Below are positions 10,634 through 21,639 of a stretch of DNA of 64,000 nucleotides, piece after piece (position 1 is the stretch's first letter; every line of letters begins with the position of its first letter). Made by a program: the position numbers and the translations under genes. This DNA is from Rhizophagus irregularis (lineage: Eukaryota > Glomeromycota > Glomeromycetes > Glomerales > Glomeraceae), in assembly GCF_026210795.1 (NCBI RefSeq), contig NC_089433.1, positions 3,683,001-3,747,000 of the forward strand, written 5' to 3'. The notes beneath the pieces are model-generated. The model was not told where the DNA came from and ran no database searches. It was given only the letters and a program-made list of their open reading frames with translations.

Positions 10634-12922
10634 TTAGTTTTTTCGTTGGCCGTAGCCAATCATATTACTAAATTTGCTTCCAATGGATGAAGTAATAGTC
10701 GGATAACCACCTGTAGGTTGTGATGGGGTGTAATCAGGATCGGGGAAGATGTTACGTGTTTCGACCGTATTGGATGATTCGTAACCACTATTAGAACCAT
10801 CAAAATCTTCATTGTAATAAGATTGTTGTTGTTCCTCGGTAAAATTACCATGATGGGGATAAGAGTAGTTATTTTCGCCGTATGCATTGGCGTCATCCTG
10901 ATTTGGCTGATTAAATAATCCACATCTTTCCATATTTTCTAGCATGGCAACAATTCTAGGAATGCCGCTGATGGTTACTTTCTGTTCAGTCATATTATTA
11001 TTGATAGCGGTCAATTGTTGGTTCAGGTTAGCCATATCTTTCTGGTGACGACGTTCTTGTTCCTGTAGAAGGGTGATGTTCTTTGTATGTTCTTTTTGTT
11101 TAATATTAAGAGCACCGACTTCTGAAGAGAGGTCCTTAATGATCGTTTCAAGATGTGTAATCTTTTTGATTAATTCATCATTAGAAGCATTGGAATATTC
11201 CGGTTGCTTGCATTTGGGTGTCGGTGATGGTCGATTTATATGCGCCGTTGGTTGTTCGTCCCAGTTATATAAGTTTTTATATGGAGTTGCTTGTGGGCGA
11301 CGTTGAAAGTTATTGGAGTGGTTGTTGTGATTCGGATTTTGTAATGTCCTTCTGTTCGTCCTTTCTTGATTATGCATTGGATCTGGATTGTATCTTTGAT
11401 GTGATTGAGGACGGTTTCTATGTGATTTGGTTAATGATTTTATTTGATCATATGAGTTTTTGATATTATCCTTGAGGTTGTATGAGTTTGGTCGTTTTAT
11501 AAATTTTTTCCTGAATTTTCTTTCTTGATTATGGGGGATGATGGCATAGTCTTTTTCCGTGCAAAAAAATACATTGTGACCGTTAAGGCCACAGTAACCA
11601 CAGGTGTCATTTAGATTGAAGTCGTTAGCTGGATATATGTGAAGTTTGAATTCCTGAAAGAGCGTATCAAATTTGTTGTATGTGATGAAGTCTTGATCGC
11701 TGGTGTTGCAATAAATGTTGGCAATTTTGTGTAGGGATACTGATTTGGTCAGTAAGAATTCAATAGATCTTGCTTTTAAATGATCAGTTAAAGGTAATAA
11801 ATCCAATACTGTGGCATTTAGAGGGATTCCAGTAACTATATAAGTAGGATTGGTGCGTTCCTTGAAATTTGCTTTGTCTTCTTCTATAGGAGTTATTCTG
11901 ATGAGAAAATTTTCTATGAGTATGCCCCATTTATGTTGTGATAGTAGGTATTCTACCGCATTTGGCTTGTCAAAGGTGAGCGTAACTTTTTTATATGTGG
12001 GTGCTTTATAATTATATCTCAATTTTGGAGGTAAGTTACGAATGTTGGTTCTTTTGTTGGGGATGAATTCTTTATAACTATCAATAGAGCTACTGGTAAA
12101 GTTGGCTATATGTTTGATAAGAAGGTTTATGTCGTAGTTGATTGGTACATTTAGAAGGTTGATTGAACGTGATTTCAATCTATCAATATTTTGTTCAATT
12201 AATTCATCTAGTTTTTCATTGGAGAAAATTTGAGGCACCGCGTTGTTGAGTAACGGTACGGGTTTTTCCTTGAGTTTGTCGAAAGTTTCTTTTGTTCCAA
12301 TCAGGATAGTAAAAAATTCTATGGTGGCTCTTTTTACTGGTCTATATGATATGATGTCATGTTCTGTTAAAAAGGCATTTTTTAAGTCATTTAAAATTTC
12401 GTTGTTTGATTTTTCTTTGTCGAAAATATTCCTCATGAAGAATAATATATATTCAGTATTTGATCGTGAGTTATAATCCTTAAACAGCTCTAATGTCTGC
12501 GAAGTTACATCATTGTTTACGTTGGAAGGAGTTTGTGAACTAGTAGATCCTTGTGTTGATACTGAATTTGTATGGTTGATCTGTTGATCTGTGTCCATTG
12601 CATCTTGGCTTGCAATGATTGGTGTAGTTGATTCAACGGAATTCGTATCACGTGATGAAATGTCAATTTCCGAGGAAATTGGATGTTCGTTTGTAGTTTT
12701 ATCGTCGACTTCCATATTGTTGTTATCGTCTGTAGGGGACGAAGGTAAAGAAGAGTTTTCAATTCTTTTTTGTTTTTTCTTTGTTTGAGCTGTTGGAGAT
12801 ACGTTTTGGTTTTGGCCGTAGGTTTCTGCGACCATTTCTTCGTCTGATAAATTGGTATGGTTGTCAAATTGTGTTTTTTGGTTATTTCGTTTAGCAGTTT
12901 TGGCGCGAGTGTTATCTGCCAT
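10634..12922 (-). CDS. LINE ORF1, nucleic-acid-binding gag-like protein (copy 1)
   Basis: This is an intact 762-aa frame beginning MADNTRAKTAKRNN. The N-terminal ~150 residues are low-complexity (Ser, Thr, Asn, Gln). The middle is a more folded region. A zinc knuckle CGYCGLNGHNVFFC (C-x2-C-x4-H-x4-C) sits at about residues 441-454 and is followed by a basic Arg/His/Asn-rich stretch. Residues ~600-690 look coiled-coil (ITHLETIIKDLSSEVGALN), and the tail is Tyr/Pro-rich. In LINEs such a protein coats the RNA and forms the ribonucleoprotein used for target-primed reverse transcription. Copy 2 encodes a 763-aa near-identical protein, so ORF1 has stayed open in both copies while ORF2 is broken in both. 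Confidence 0.92.
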   Translation of the reverse strand: MADNTRAKTAKRNNQKTQFDNHTNLSDEEMVAETYGQNQNVSPTAQTKKKQKRIENSSLPSSPTDDNNNMEVDDKTTNEHPISSEIDISSRDTNSVESTTPIIASQDAMDTDQQINHTNSVSTQGSTSSQTPSNVNNDVTSQTLELFKDYNSRSNTEYILFFMRNIFDKEKSNNEILNDLKNAFLTEHDIISYRPVKRATIEFFTILIGTKETFDKLKEKPVPLLNNAVPQIFSNEKLDELIEQNIDRLKSRSINLLNVPINYDINLLIKHIANFTSSSIDSYKEFIPNKRTNIRNLPPKLRYNYKAPTYKKVTLTFDKPNAVEYLLSQHKWGILIENFLIRITPIEEDKANFKERTNPTYIVTGIPLNATVLDLLPLTDHLKARSIEFLLTKSVSLHKIANIYCNTSDQDFITYNKFDTLFQEFKLHIYPANDFNLNDTCGYCGLNGHNVFFCTEKDYAIIPHNQERKFRKKFIKRPNSYNLKDNIKNSYDQIKSLTKSHRNRPQSHQRYNPDPMHNQERTNRRTLQNPNHNNHSNNFQRRPQATPYKNLYNWDEQPTAHINRPSPTPKCKQPEYSNASNDELIKKITHLETIIKDLSSEVGALNIKQKEHTKNITLLQEQERRHQKDMANLNQQLTAINNNMTEQKVTISGIPRIVAMLENMERCGLFNQPNQDDANAYGENNYSYPHHGNFTEEQQQSYYNEDFDGSNSGYESSNTVETRNIFPDPDYTPSQPTGGYPTITSSIGSKFSNMIGYGQRKN

Positions 12923-13066
12923 ATTAAGATTATACTATTCACGCCGGAGAGTCTGAATTTTTAATAATTTTTATATGTTGAGATACTAGATAAAATGTTT
13001 TCTATAGACAATTCCTTTAGCTGGATTTTTGGTCAGAGGATCGGCGTGAAAAGTCCTTCATTTGCC

Positions 13067-13081
13067 TTTTTCATGCAAGAT
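13067..13081. repeat. Target-site duplication of LINE copy 1, right copy
   Basis: Exact second copy of the 15-bp sequence at 450-464. It abuts the 5' end of the LINE. About 11 bases next to it are not shared with LINE copy 2, so the LINE 5' junction carries extra nucleotides. Confidence 0.9.
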
Positions 13082-13737
13082 GAGATTTGAGAATAAGGTT
13101 CCTAACGTCGTTCGTCCCATCACGTGATTTGCTGCAGATATGGCTGATCCCTACTCAGATAAATTTGTTGCCGCAATTTGTCCCACAGTAAATCACCTCA
13201 TTTCTCGTCAATCCTATTGGAACTTTCTGTTAATACTTTTGGATTCCAGCCACGTGCTAAATTTTGCTGCGCCGACCGAAAAAATTTGCGATGAAAAATC
13301 CCCAAGAAACCTCCAAGTCGTCTAGGCCCAAGAAGCTGCTATCCCATCCCTCAGTACGTTTTCTTCGTTTTCCGAGCCTCTGTTGCCGCCTACTATCAAC
13401 ACTTTTTTGGAAAACGACACCTCGCCCTACTTGGCCTTTTTATGGGTCGCCACCATATTGGCTGACAGCAAGAAGTAACTTTGTGGTCGAGAAGTCGAAA
13501 ACTACTAGGCGACGCCTACTGAAACTGGCCTCAAACGGTTCGTAAAGGAGTGAATAAACAGTTGTCGTGTTGAAATGCGTAAAAAACTGACTTTCCATAA
13601 GCACTTTTGAACTCTTCCGCCTTTTGTTTCGTCCTGCTGTACCGAATGATCGGCGGGAAGAGTTCCTACTTTTTTTCATCTTGTACACAAATATCTAATT
13701 TGGTCGAATATGAAACAAATATAAATAGTCGGTCTTC
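13082..13737. other. Intergenic, unrecognised
   Basis: This is the unique sequence between LINE copy 1 and the first BTB gene. It has several short overlapping open frames on both strands with no recognisable domain and a more balanced base composition than its surroundings. A TCACGTGA palindrome lies at 13120-13127. Confidence 0.4.
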
Positions 13738-13769
13738 CTCCAACTTAGGACTTTATTCTTTTTAACAAA
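13738..13769 (+). promoter_or_regulatory. Class 1 upstream block of BTB-TLDc genes
   Basis: CCAACTTAGGACTTTATTCT followed by an A-rich stretch and ATG is shared with the gene at 16725 but not with the other copies. It is probably core promoter or 5' leader; the function is inferred from conservation alone. Confidence 0.45.
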
Positions 13770-15551
13770 ATGTCTACCCATTTTTTTTCAAAATTAAGTC
13801 AAAATTACATTGAATTATTGAAAGATGATCAATATTATGATATTACAATTGAAGTTGGTGAAGATCCTAATGTAAAAATATTTCGTGCTCACATGGATAT
13901 TTTGTGTTACCGTTCTCCATATTTACAACGAATTTTAGCTTCCAACAAAAAGAACAATGATAACGTATTAGCCCATATTAAATTACCAAAAATTTCACCA
14001 GAAATATTTCAAACTATTTTAGAGTAAGTAATTAATTAAATTTAATAAATATACTCAAGCTGTATGCTATATTACTGGATAAAATTGTTTCTCACATTCA
14101 TAAAATTTTTGTTATATACTGTAGGTATATTTATGGTGGTATTCTTTCATTGAATTCACATGACATTTCAGATTCTCTTAAAATTTTGGTCGCTGCAGAT
14201 AACTTCGTCTTCAAGAACTAGTTGATTATTTACAAAAATATTTAATTGAAAATAAGACAGATTGGATAGAACAACATTTTGGGTCTACTCAACAAATTAG
14301 TTCACAATCTAATAATTTATTAGTACTTCAAGAATTTTGTACAAATTTAATGGCTAAATCACCTGAAAGAATATTTAAATCATTCGATTTTACTTTACTT
14401 TCTGAAGCATCTTTAATTTCACTTATTAAAAGAGATGATTTATAAATGAACGAAATTGAAGTATGGGAGCATGTATTAAAATGGGGTCTCGCACAAAATC
14501 CAAATCTTATTCTAGATCCTAAAACTTGGTCAGTTGATGATTTCAAAACGATGAAAAATATCTTACAACACTGTTTGCCTTTAATTAGATTTTTTAGTTT
14601 ATCTTCTATAGCATTCTCGCAAAAAGTTCGTCCATATCGAAAACTCTTAGATAAACAACTATATGAAGAATTATTGAATTCTTATTTGGAACCTGGTAGT
14701 GTGTCAAGATACAACGTTTTACGTCCAAGAAAAATTAAGAATAATGAAATTAAAATTGATGATTCCCAAATTATTGATTCAAAGATTGTTGATTCTAATA
14801 TTATTTCAACTGTTTCAAAATGGGTTAATAAAGTGGTTATTAATGATAATAATTATGAGGAATTAATATATTTACCATACAAATTTGAATTACTATTAAG
14901 AGGAAGTCGAGATGGATTTACTCCTAACAAATTTCATGAGTTATGTGATGGCAAAGCTAATACAGTCAGACCTCTATAATTGCACTCTCCATAATTGCAC
15001 CCACTATGTATACCCTCTCTAAATGCACCCTCTGGTTCGGTCCCAAGCTTATATGATCTCTAATTATTTTACCTCTATAAATGCACACCCTCTTTAAATG
15101 CACTATTTTGAAAATTATGCATATGGTCCCAAGGGGTGTGCAATTATGGAGGTCTGACTGTACAGTTACATTTATTAAGGTAAAAGGAAACGAAGAAATT
15201 CTTGGCGGATATAATCCTTTGAAATGGGAAACTACTGATAGGTGGGGAATAACTGAAGATAGTTTTATTTTTTCTTTTAAAGATAAAAATGTTAAAAATG
15301 CAATTTTAAGTAATGTAATAGATGCGTATAATGCGTTAGATTATATCACTTCATGTGGTCCAAAATTTGGAAGCGATCTTAATATATATAGTACCTATAG
15401 CTATAGAAACCATGGATCTAAAGCTTTTGATATAACTCGTTGTAGAAAAGTGCATTATGAAAGAAATATAAGAGATACTGAATACAAATTTTCAATAGAA
15501 GATTATGAAGTATTTCAAATTACGAGGAGAAATATAATGTTAGATAAATAG
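13770..15551 (+). pseudogene. BTB-BACK-TLDc gene copy A, broken
   Basis: Exon 1 (13770-14023) encodes a complete BTB start like that of the intact genes; the intron is 14024-14124 (101 nt). Breaks seen against the intact copies: a one-base deletion near 14203 that brings a stop in exon 2; a CAA-to-TAA change just before the ATG at 14446; and a 198-bp MITE with TA duplication at 14963-15160 inside the TLDc region. The C-terminal TLDc part is otherwise readable to the stop at 15551. Distinctive features of the copy are HDISDSLKILVAADN in place of GQETSDILNTLVAADE and an insertion near IIDSKIVDSN. It belongs to the same promoter class as copy B. Confidence 0.9.
14963..15160. mobile_element. Short MITE, Tc1/mariner (pogo/Tigger-like) type
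   Basis: The 198-bp element has inverted ends beginning CAGTCAGACCTC (about 23 bp, one mismatch) and is flanked by TA at 14961-14962 and 15161-15162. Removing it plus one TA restores the TLDc reading. TA targets and CAGTCA-type ends are typical of pogo/Tigger MITEs. The interior consists of degenerate repeats of the type CTCTAAATGCACC and has no gene. Confidence 0.88.
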
Positions 15552-16690
15552 ATGATAATCCTATACGCGTTGTTCTTAATTAGTAGATAGAATAGGTTTT
15601 ACTGTTTAATGTATTAATTTTATTTTGTTTTTATTCTTTTTGTTTTATTTTTGGATTTTCACAAAATTTAGGACAATTTTTTTTAGAAATAAGGGATATA
15701 GTATATACAAATTAGTAAAGCGCTGTGAAATATAGAAAATTAGGAAAATATCAAAAAAAAATAAAAATAATTAGTAAAATCTTTTAGTAATAGTATTAGC
15801 AATTTTTATAAGATAGATTCAACCATTAATACGAGTCTATATTTAGTTAGTTATTAGTTAAATCAATTTAGACTAGATTTCGGTTAGTTATAGAGCCTTT
15901 TATATATTTTATATATTAGGTTCTAGGTATTTTGTATATTATGATTAAATCTTTGATTTAACCCTTGATTTAATTAATAAAAAAGATGCATTACTAATCT
16001 AAAAAAAAAAATCGTTTGTTCTTATTTATTCCAGGCGAAAACAAATTTCATTATAAAAGATATGATGATAAGTTTAATACTGTTATATTTTAAATTAAAA
16101 GAAATTCATAATGGATATGATCTTCAATGAGTTTTATAGCAGTTTAAAATTATTTTTTAATTTCTTTATTTAAAAAATTTATTATCAAACAAAGAAATAA
16201 AATTAATTATAAGGAAAAAGAATCATATTTTTGTCTTGTTTTATTTAATAAACACTATTTTGAATCATGCTAATAATATGGAATATAAAAATTTATTCAC
16301 TTTTTAATTTCGCTTTTTTTCCCTTATGATCTCTAAATTTAATAAAACGCCTAAAGTAAATTATCTCGTGTTATAAGCACTAATTCAACCAACATTATAG
16401 TTATTTCGGCCAGCATTAACTTTATTCATCGATCCCAATTTTTTTCAGGTGATCAAAATTTACTGATGAACCGATAATTGGCTCGGTTAAAAGTTTACTG
16501 GTTTAAATAAATAATAAATGTCTCCTATAAAACGTTCAATAAAATGATGAAATTTTGTTCTGCCAAATTATTCAAATTGTATAAATTCGATTTTAAATTT
16601 AAGGAATAACCGCTTAGCCGCAGACTGCGCAGATTTGCGTAATAAACATGGTAGTACAATAATAGTACAACGATAGCTATAAATATTGAC
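15552..16690. other. AT-rich intergenic region with a TLDc scrap
   Basis: No gene is seen. A short stretch at about 16040-16130 reads like the decayed TLDc segment that includes the HELCDDK..NTV motif of the neighbouring genes, with several stops, so it is probably a further relic of the family. The rest is low-complexity AT-rich sequence. Confidence 0.4.
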
Positions 16691-16724
16691 TTTTTCCAAC
16701 TTAGGACTTTATTCTTTTTAAAAA
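16691..16724 (+). promoter_or_regulatory. Class 1 upstream block of gene B
   Basis: Nearly identical to the block at 13738-13769 (CCAACTTAGGACTTTATTCT and an A-rich spacer) and placed directly before the ATG. A conserved leader or core promoter is inferred. Confidence 0.45.
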
Positions 16725-18227
16725 ATGTCTACCCAATTTTTTTCAAAATTAAGTCAAAATTATATTGAATTATTAGAAGATAGTGAATATTATGATATTA
16801 CAATTGAAGTTGGTGAAGATCCTAATGTAAAAATTTTTCGTGCACATATGAATATTTTGTGTTACCGTTCTCCATATTTACGACGAACTTTAAGTTCTAA
16901 TAAAAAGAATGATAATGGCGTTTTATCACATATTAAATTACCAAATATATCACCAGAAATTTTTCAAATCATATTAAGGTAAGTTTTTTACTTAATATAC
17001 TAGTAATATACTTGTAACCACCTAATTTTAATTTTTTTTTATAGGTATATTTACGGTGGCATTCTTCCATTGAATGGGCTAGAAGCTTCAAATATTCTAA
17101 ATACATTGGTAGTTGCAGATGAGCTTAATCTTCAAGAACTAATTAACTATTTACAAAATTACTTAATTGAAAATAATTCAGAGTGGTTGGAACAACATTT
17201 TGAACTTGTTCATCGGAAGAGCATTCAATCCAAATATTTATCAGAACTTCAACAATTTTGCACAAATTTGATGGCAAAATCTCCTGAAAAAATATTTAAA
17301 TCGTTTGATTTTACTTCACTTCCTGAAAAATCGCTAGTTTCACTCATTAAAAAGGATGATTTACAAATGAGAGAAATTGAAGTATGGGAGCACGTGTTAA
17401 AATGGGGCCTTGCACAAAATCAAACTCTCACCCAAAATCCAGATACTTGGTCAGATGATGATTTCAAAACGATGAAAAATGTTCTACAAAATTGTTTACC
17501 CTTAATTAGATTTTTCTGTTTATCATCCAAAGAATTAAGACAGAAAGTCCGACCATATCAAAAACTATTGAATCAACAACTTTACGAAGACTTGATAGAC
17601 TCTTATATGGATCCTGATAATATATCAATTGATAATATTTTACCTCCTAGAAATATTAAAATCGATAAAATTATTGATTCGAAAATAGTTAATTTAGATA
17701 TTGTTTCGGCTATTTCAAGATGGGTTGACAAAATAGACATGAATTATAGTAACAAATTCGCTAATATTAGAAAGTTATATTTACCATACAAATTTAAACT
17801 ATTATTAAGAGGAAGTAGAGATGGATTTACACCTAAAAAATTTCATGAATTATGTGATGGTAAATCTAATACTATTACTTTATTTAAAGTAAAAGAAAAT
17901 GAAGAAATTATTGGTGGATACAACCCTTTAAAATGGGAATCTAAAGGTGGTTGGGTTACAACTAAAGATAGCTTTATTTTTTCTTTTATAAATAAGAATA
18001 TTAAAGACGCAATTATTAGTAATGTAGAAAATACAAATTATGCATTTAATAATTACTTAACACAAGGTCCATATTTTGGCAAAGATATTATTATATACAG
18101 TTCTGCAGATCAATTAGATTATGAAAGAATTCACTGTAGAAGGCAATATTATGAAAAAAAAATAAGGGATTCTGAAGATTATTTTTCTATAGAAGATTAT
18201 GAAGTATTTCAAGCCGTAACGCGCTAG
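16725..18227 (+). CDS. BTB-BACK-TLDc protein, copy B
   Basis: Two exons, 16725-16978 and 17045-18227, are joined across a 66-nt GT-AG intron and encode 478 aa. The intron splits an Arg codon inside the BTB domain, at the same place in every copy. Domains: BTB (about residues 10-125; YYDITIEVGED, IFRAHMNILCYRSPYLRR, YIYGGILPL), BACK (about 130-240; EVWEHVLKWG) and TLDc (about 310-478; LLLRGSRDGFTPKKFHELCD, GGYNPLKW, DSFIFSF, IEDYEVFQ). BTB-BACK proteins usually recruit substrates to Cul3 ubiquitin ligases. TLDc is known from oxidation-resistance and V-ATPase-binding proteins. The combination is expanded in Glomeromycotina, but its role there is not known to me. No signal peptide is seen. It shares upstream class 1 with copy A, and its TLDc end is AVTR rather than the usual IIKR. 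Confidence 0.92.
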
Positions 18228-18475
18228 TTTGAGATTTCATCATAAGAAATTGAAATAAAAAAAAAATAATAAAAATAACAAATTTAATTGTAGAGAACGT
18301 ATTCGTATTTTATTTTGAAATTTTTTTTTCTTTTTTTTTTACAATTAGAACATTATTGGAATAATTCTATAATTCCATAATTTGTAGTACGTTTAATATA
18401 TGAATCTTTCTCTAATGAAAATTTTAACATGATAATTTAGTAAAGTAAACAAATATAAATAAATCGTCAATTTTT

Positions 18476-18658
18476 TTTTATCGCCGTTTTCAAAATGATG
18501 TACGCAGTTAAATTTGAATAAAAAAAAAAGAAAACCGAAACCCGGACGAAAACCGGACGTAATATGGACAAAAAACGGATGAAAACCGGGCGAATATTGG
18601 TATTTGAATATACAATCACAAATAAACTGCGTACACCATTTTGAAAATGGCGATAAAA
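18476..18658. mobile_element. MITE-like element with ~30-bp imperfect inverted ends
   Basis: The left end (TTTTATCGCCGTTTTCAAAA) and the right end are inverted copies over about 30-35 bp with two mismatches. The centre (about 18535-18595) holds four loose repeats of AAAACCGGACG. There is no coding capacity. The target duplication is unclear because the insertion lies in an A/T run. It sits between the 3' flank of gene B and the upstream block of gene C. Confidence 0.7.
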
Positions 18659-18684
18659 TGAAAATTCGTATTTATGTTTATTAT

Positions 18685-18737
18685 TTATTAACTTTATTTA
18701 TAGCGGCGTATCTTGCATTGTGAAACGAAATTTATAC
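18685..18737 (+). promoter_or_regulatory. Class 2 upstream block of BTB-TLDc genes (gene C)
   Basis: TTATTAACTTTATTTA is followed after a short spacer by TTGCATTGTGAAACGAAATT (18713-), 143 nt before the ATG. The same block precedes copies E, F and I and pseudogene G at 109-154 nt; copy H has a diverged version. It is a candidate upstream control element; it may also simply be part of the duplicated unit. Confidence 0.45.
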
Positions 18738-18855
18738 ATACATGTCTAGCCACAAATTATATAATTGTACATCAATATATAAATATTATTTAACTTACCA
18801 AATTTAAAAAAAAAAGTTTTTCTCTTTTTTCTTAAAAAAAAAAATTCGTAAAATT

Positions 18856-20368
18856 ATGACTACTGAACTGTTTTCTAAATTATTAAGCCAAAATTATATT
18901 GAACTATTAGAAGATAATGAATACTATGATATTACAATTGAAGTTGGTGAAGATCCTAATGTAAAAATTTTTCGTGCACATATGAATATTTTGTGTTACC
19001 GCTCTCCATATTTACGACGAACTTTGGTTTCTAATAAAAAGAATGACAATGGTGCCTTATCGCATATTAAATTATCAAATATTTCACCAGAAATTTTTCG
19101 AATTATTTTAAGGTAATTTTTTTTTGTTTATTTTACAATCGAATTTAAATTTAAACGTAATTACTTAATTTAAAAATATTATTCAATATAGGTATATTTA
19201 TGGTGGTATTATTTCATTGAATGGACAAGAAACTTCGGAAATTTTAAATACGTTGATAGCTACAGATGAGCTTCATCTCCAAGAATTAGTTAATTATTTA
19301 CAAAATTATTTAATTGAAAATAATTCTGAATGGTTGGAACAACATTTTGAACTAATTCATCGAACGAGCTTCCAATCCAATTCTTTATCAGAACTTCAAA
19401 ATTTTTGCACAAATTTAATGGCCGAATTTCCCGAAAAAATATTTAAATCGTTTGATTTTACTTCTCTTTCTGAAAAATCTCTAATTTCACTCATTAAAAA
19501 GGATGATTTACAAATGAGAGAAATTGAAGTGTGGGAGTACGTGTTGAAATGGGGCCTTGCACAAAATCCAACTCTCACTCAAAATCCAGATACTTGGTCA
19601 GATGATGATTTTAAAATAATGAAAAACACACTACAACATTGTTTACCTTTAATTAGATTGTTTAGTTTATCATCTAAAGAATTGACACTAAGAGTTCGTC
19701 CGTATCAAAAACTCTTTAGTAAACAACTTTATGAAGACTTAATAGACTCCTATATGAATCCTGATAGGGTATCAACTGATAATATTTTATTTCCTAGAAA
19801 TATCAGAACTATTGATTCAAAATTAGTTAATTCAAATATTGTTTCATTTATTTCGAAATGGATTGATAAAACAATTATTAACAATAGCAAATTCGATCAT
19901 TTAAGAGAATTATATCTACCGTACAAATTTAAATTATTATTAAGAGGAAGTAGAGATGGATTTACTCCTAAAAAATTTCATGAATTATGTGATGATATAT
20001 CTAATACTGTTACGTTTTATAAAGTAAAAGGGGAGAATGAAATTATTGGCGGATATAATCCTTTAAAATGGATGTCTACTAGTGGATCTTGGCATAAAAC
20101 TGATGAAAGTTTTATTTTTTCTTTTAAAAATAAGGATATTAATAATGCAATAATTAGTGATATAGAAAATACAAATTATGCATTGTGTAATAACTTTCGA
20201 TATGGTCCATCCTTTGGCAATGATGTTAATATATGGAATTCTAACGATCAATTAACAGATTATAATAATATTCGCTATAAAAAGCTATATTATAAAAAGA
20301 GGATAAGAGATTCTGAAGGTAATTTTTCTATAGAAGATTACGAAGTATTTCAGATCGTAAAGCGCTAG
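18856..20368 (+). CDS. BTB-BACK-TLDc protein, copy C
   Basis: Exons 18856-19112 and 19192-20368 (intron 79 nt) give 477 aa. BTB exon 1 is almost identical to the other copies (start MTTELF instead of MSTELF). The linker between BACK and TLDc lacks the KIID-type insertion of copies B, D, E and H and reads NIRTIDSKLVNSN. The TLDc segment contains GSWHKTDESFIFSFKNKD, shared with copies F and I, so these three form a sublineage. The start is fixed by the conserved MSTELF-like N-terminus. The 3' flank contains the family-wide block (about 20425-20540). Confidence 0.92.
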
Positions 20369-21639
20369 TTTTACTAAGACAAATAATTCCTTTTATCACA
20401 TAAGAAATAGACGTAAACTATAAGGATTTAATTAGAGGAAACGTATTCTATTTTAAATTTTTTCTTTTTTTTTCAATTAAGAATTATTGGAATAATTCCA
20501 TAGTTCCGTAGCTTCTAGTACGTTTAATACTCGTGATATTATTTAACACATATGAATCCTTTTTATGACATGAAATTTAATACAAATACGAATAAATAAA
20601 TAACCAATCTTTTTTTGAATTATTTCTTTGTAATAATTAATTCAACTCACAATCAAAACAATTTGATTCGAGTATTTTGTTGATTGCAGATTAACAAACA
20701 TTTTATATTCACAAAGCTTTTCAAATTGCTTGTTATCCTAATAAATCTTTGTTGAACCACTATAAAAAAAACATGAACTAGAAGTTCTGAAAGGTCTCTT
20801 GGAATTTCGTCTTAATGAGATTATTAGTGACCAAATAAGTGTAAATCTTAAAAATTTCATAAAAAATATTTAATTATTAACTTCTTTATATTAAGCTTTA
20901 TTTCGTTTCAACAATTTTTTAAATTTTCACAATTTTCACATAAATATATTTATTAAAAAAATCAATTACAGTATTATAAAATAATTTTTTTATTTTCATT
21001 TAAAGATTTTTAATTTTTGTGTGACTTAATACAATAAAGTCGTTACTCGTTACATGGTCAAATCACTTTAATCAAAAAAAAAAAAAAAATCAATTAAAAA
21101 AAAAATATTTTCATGTAAAAAGAAAAATAAATTTTGCATTCATAATTTTTGTAATTTTTGTTATTTTTTATTATCGCCTTTTTATTTATATTTATTTAAG
21201 TTACTATTTTCACGATTTTCAGATATTTCAGATATTTCACGTAATGAACTGGCAAAATATCACGTGTCAAACCATGTGAACTTATCTCACGTTATTATTT
21301 GTAAATCTTTATCTATTCGCTCCATGTGATTTAAGTGATAATTGGGCACAATGGACTAAAAAAATCTCTTATGGTCGATGTTTTTATGCTAACGATTATT
21401 AATTCTTACTGGAATTGTAAATTCGTTATGGGAATCATGAATCAAAGTCATAGTAGTTTTAAGTGCTAATCCTTTTTTGTAATTACTATCAAGCTTTCCC
21501 ATAGAAAATTACCTATTGTAGTCTTGTTATACTTATATATATATTTAATCACCAATCATGTAATCGTATATCAATATCAAATCTGAACAATAAAAACGTC
21601 TTTTCTCTTTCTCATTTTTTATTTGAAATACGTAAAATA
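20369..21639. other. Intergenic: duplicated 3' flank, then AT-rich sequence
   Basis: The first ~450 bp (to about 20830) resemble the 3' flanks of the other BTB genes, including an AATTCCATAGTTCCGTAGCT-type block and a segment with GTCTCTTGGAATTTCGTCTT that recurs near 46460. The rest is AT-rich with no gene. The class 2 upstream block is absent before gene D; only a TCGTATATCAATAT-like piece remains. Confidence 0.5.

Larger units (their letters stand above)
465..13066 (-). mobile_element. Full-length non-LTR retrotransposon (LINE), copy 1
   Basis: The element lies on the minus strand: a 5' leader (12923-13066), ORF1 (10634-12922), ORF2 (687-10575, broken), a 3' untranslated part and a short (AAAT)n-like tail at 465-482. 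It carries a nested DNA transposon at 2815-6590. Without that transposon and its extra target copy it is about 8,817 bp, almost the same as copy 2 (8,812 bp). The 15-bp duplication shows target-primed insertion. Protein architecture (CCHC ORF1; APE endonuclease, reverse transcriptase and RNase H in ORF2) fits the Tad/I-like group of LINEs; the clade is an inference. The two copies differ at few positions, so insertion is recent. Confidence 0.95.

Noticed and set aside
10346-12788. Frames antisense to LINE ORF1/ORF2 (also 60752-60994, 62649-62882 and 54594-54839)
   Set aside because: They are shadows of the LINE coding strand and are conserved between copies only because the LINE is.
13140-13545. 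Overlapping short frames upstream of pseudogene A, including one with an ATG at 13140
   Set aside because: No domain, several overlapping frames on both strands, and no splice or promoter context to choose between them.
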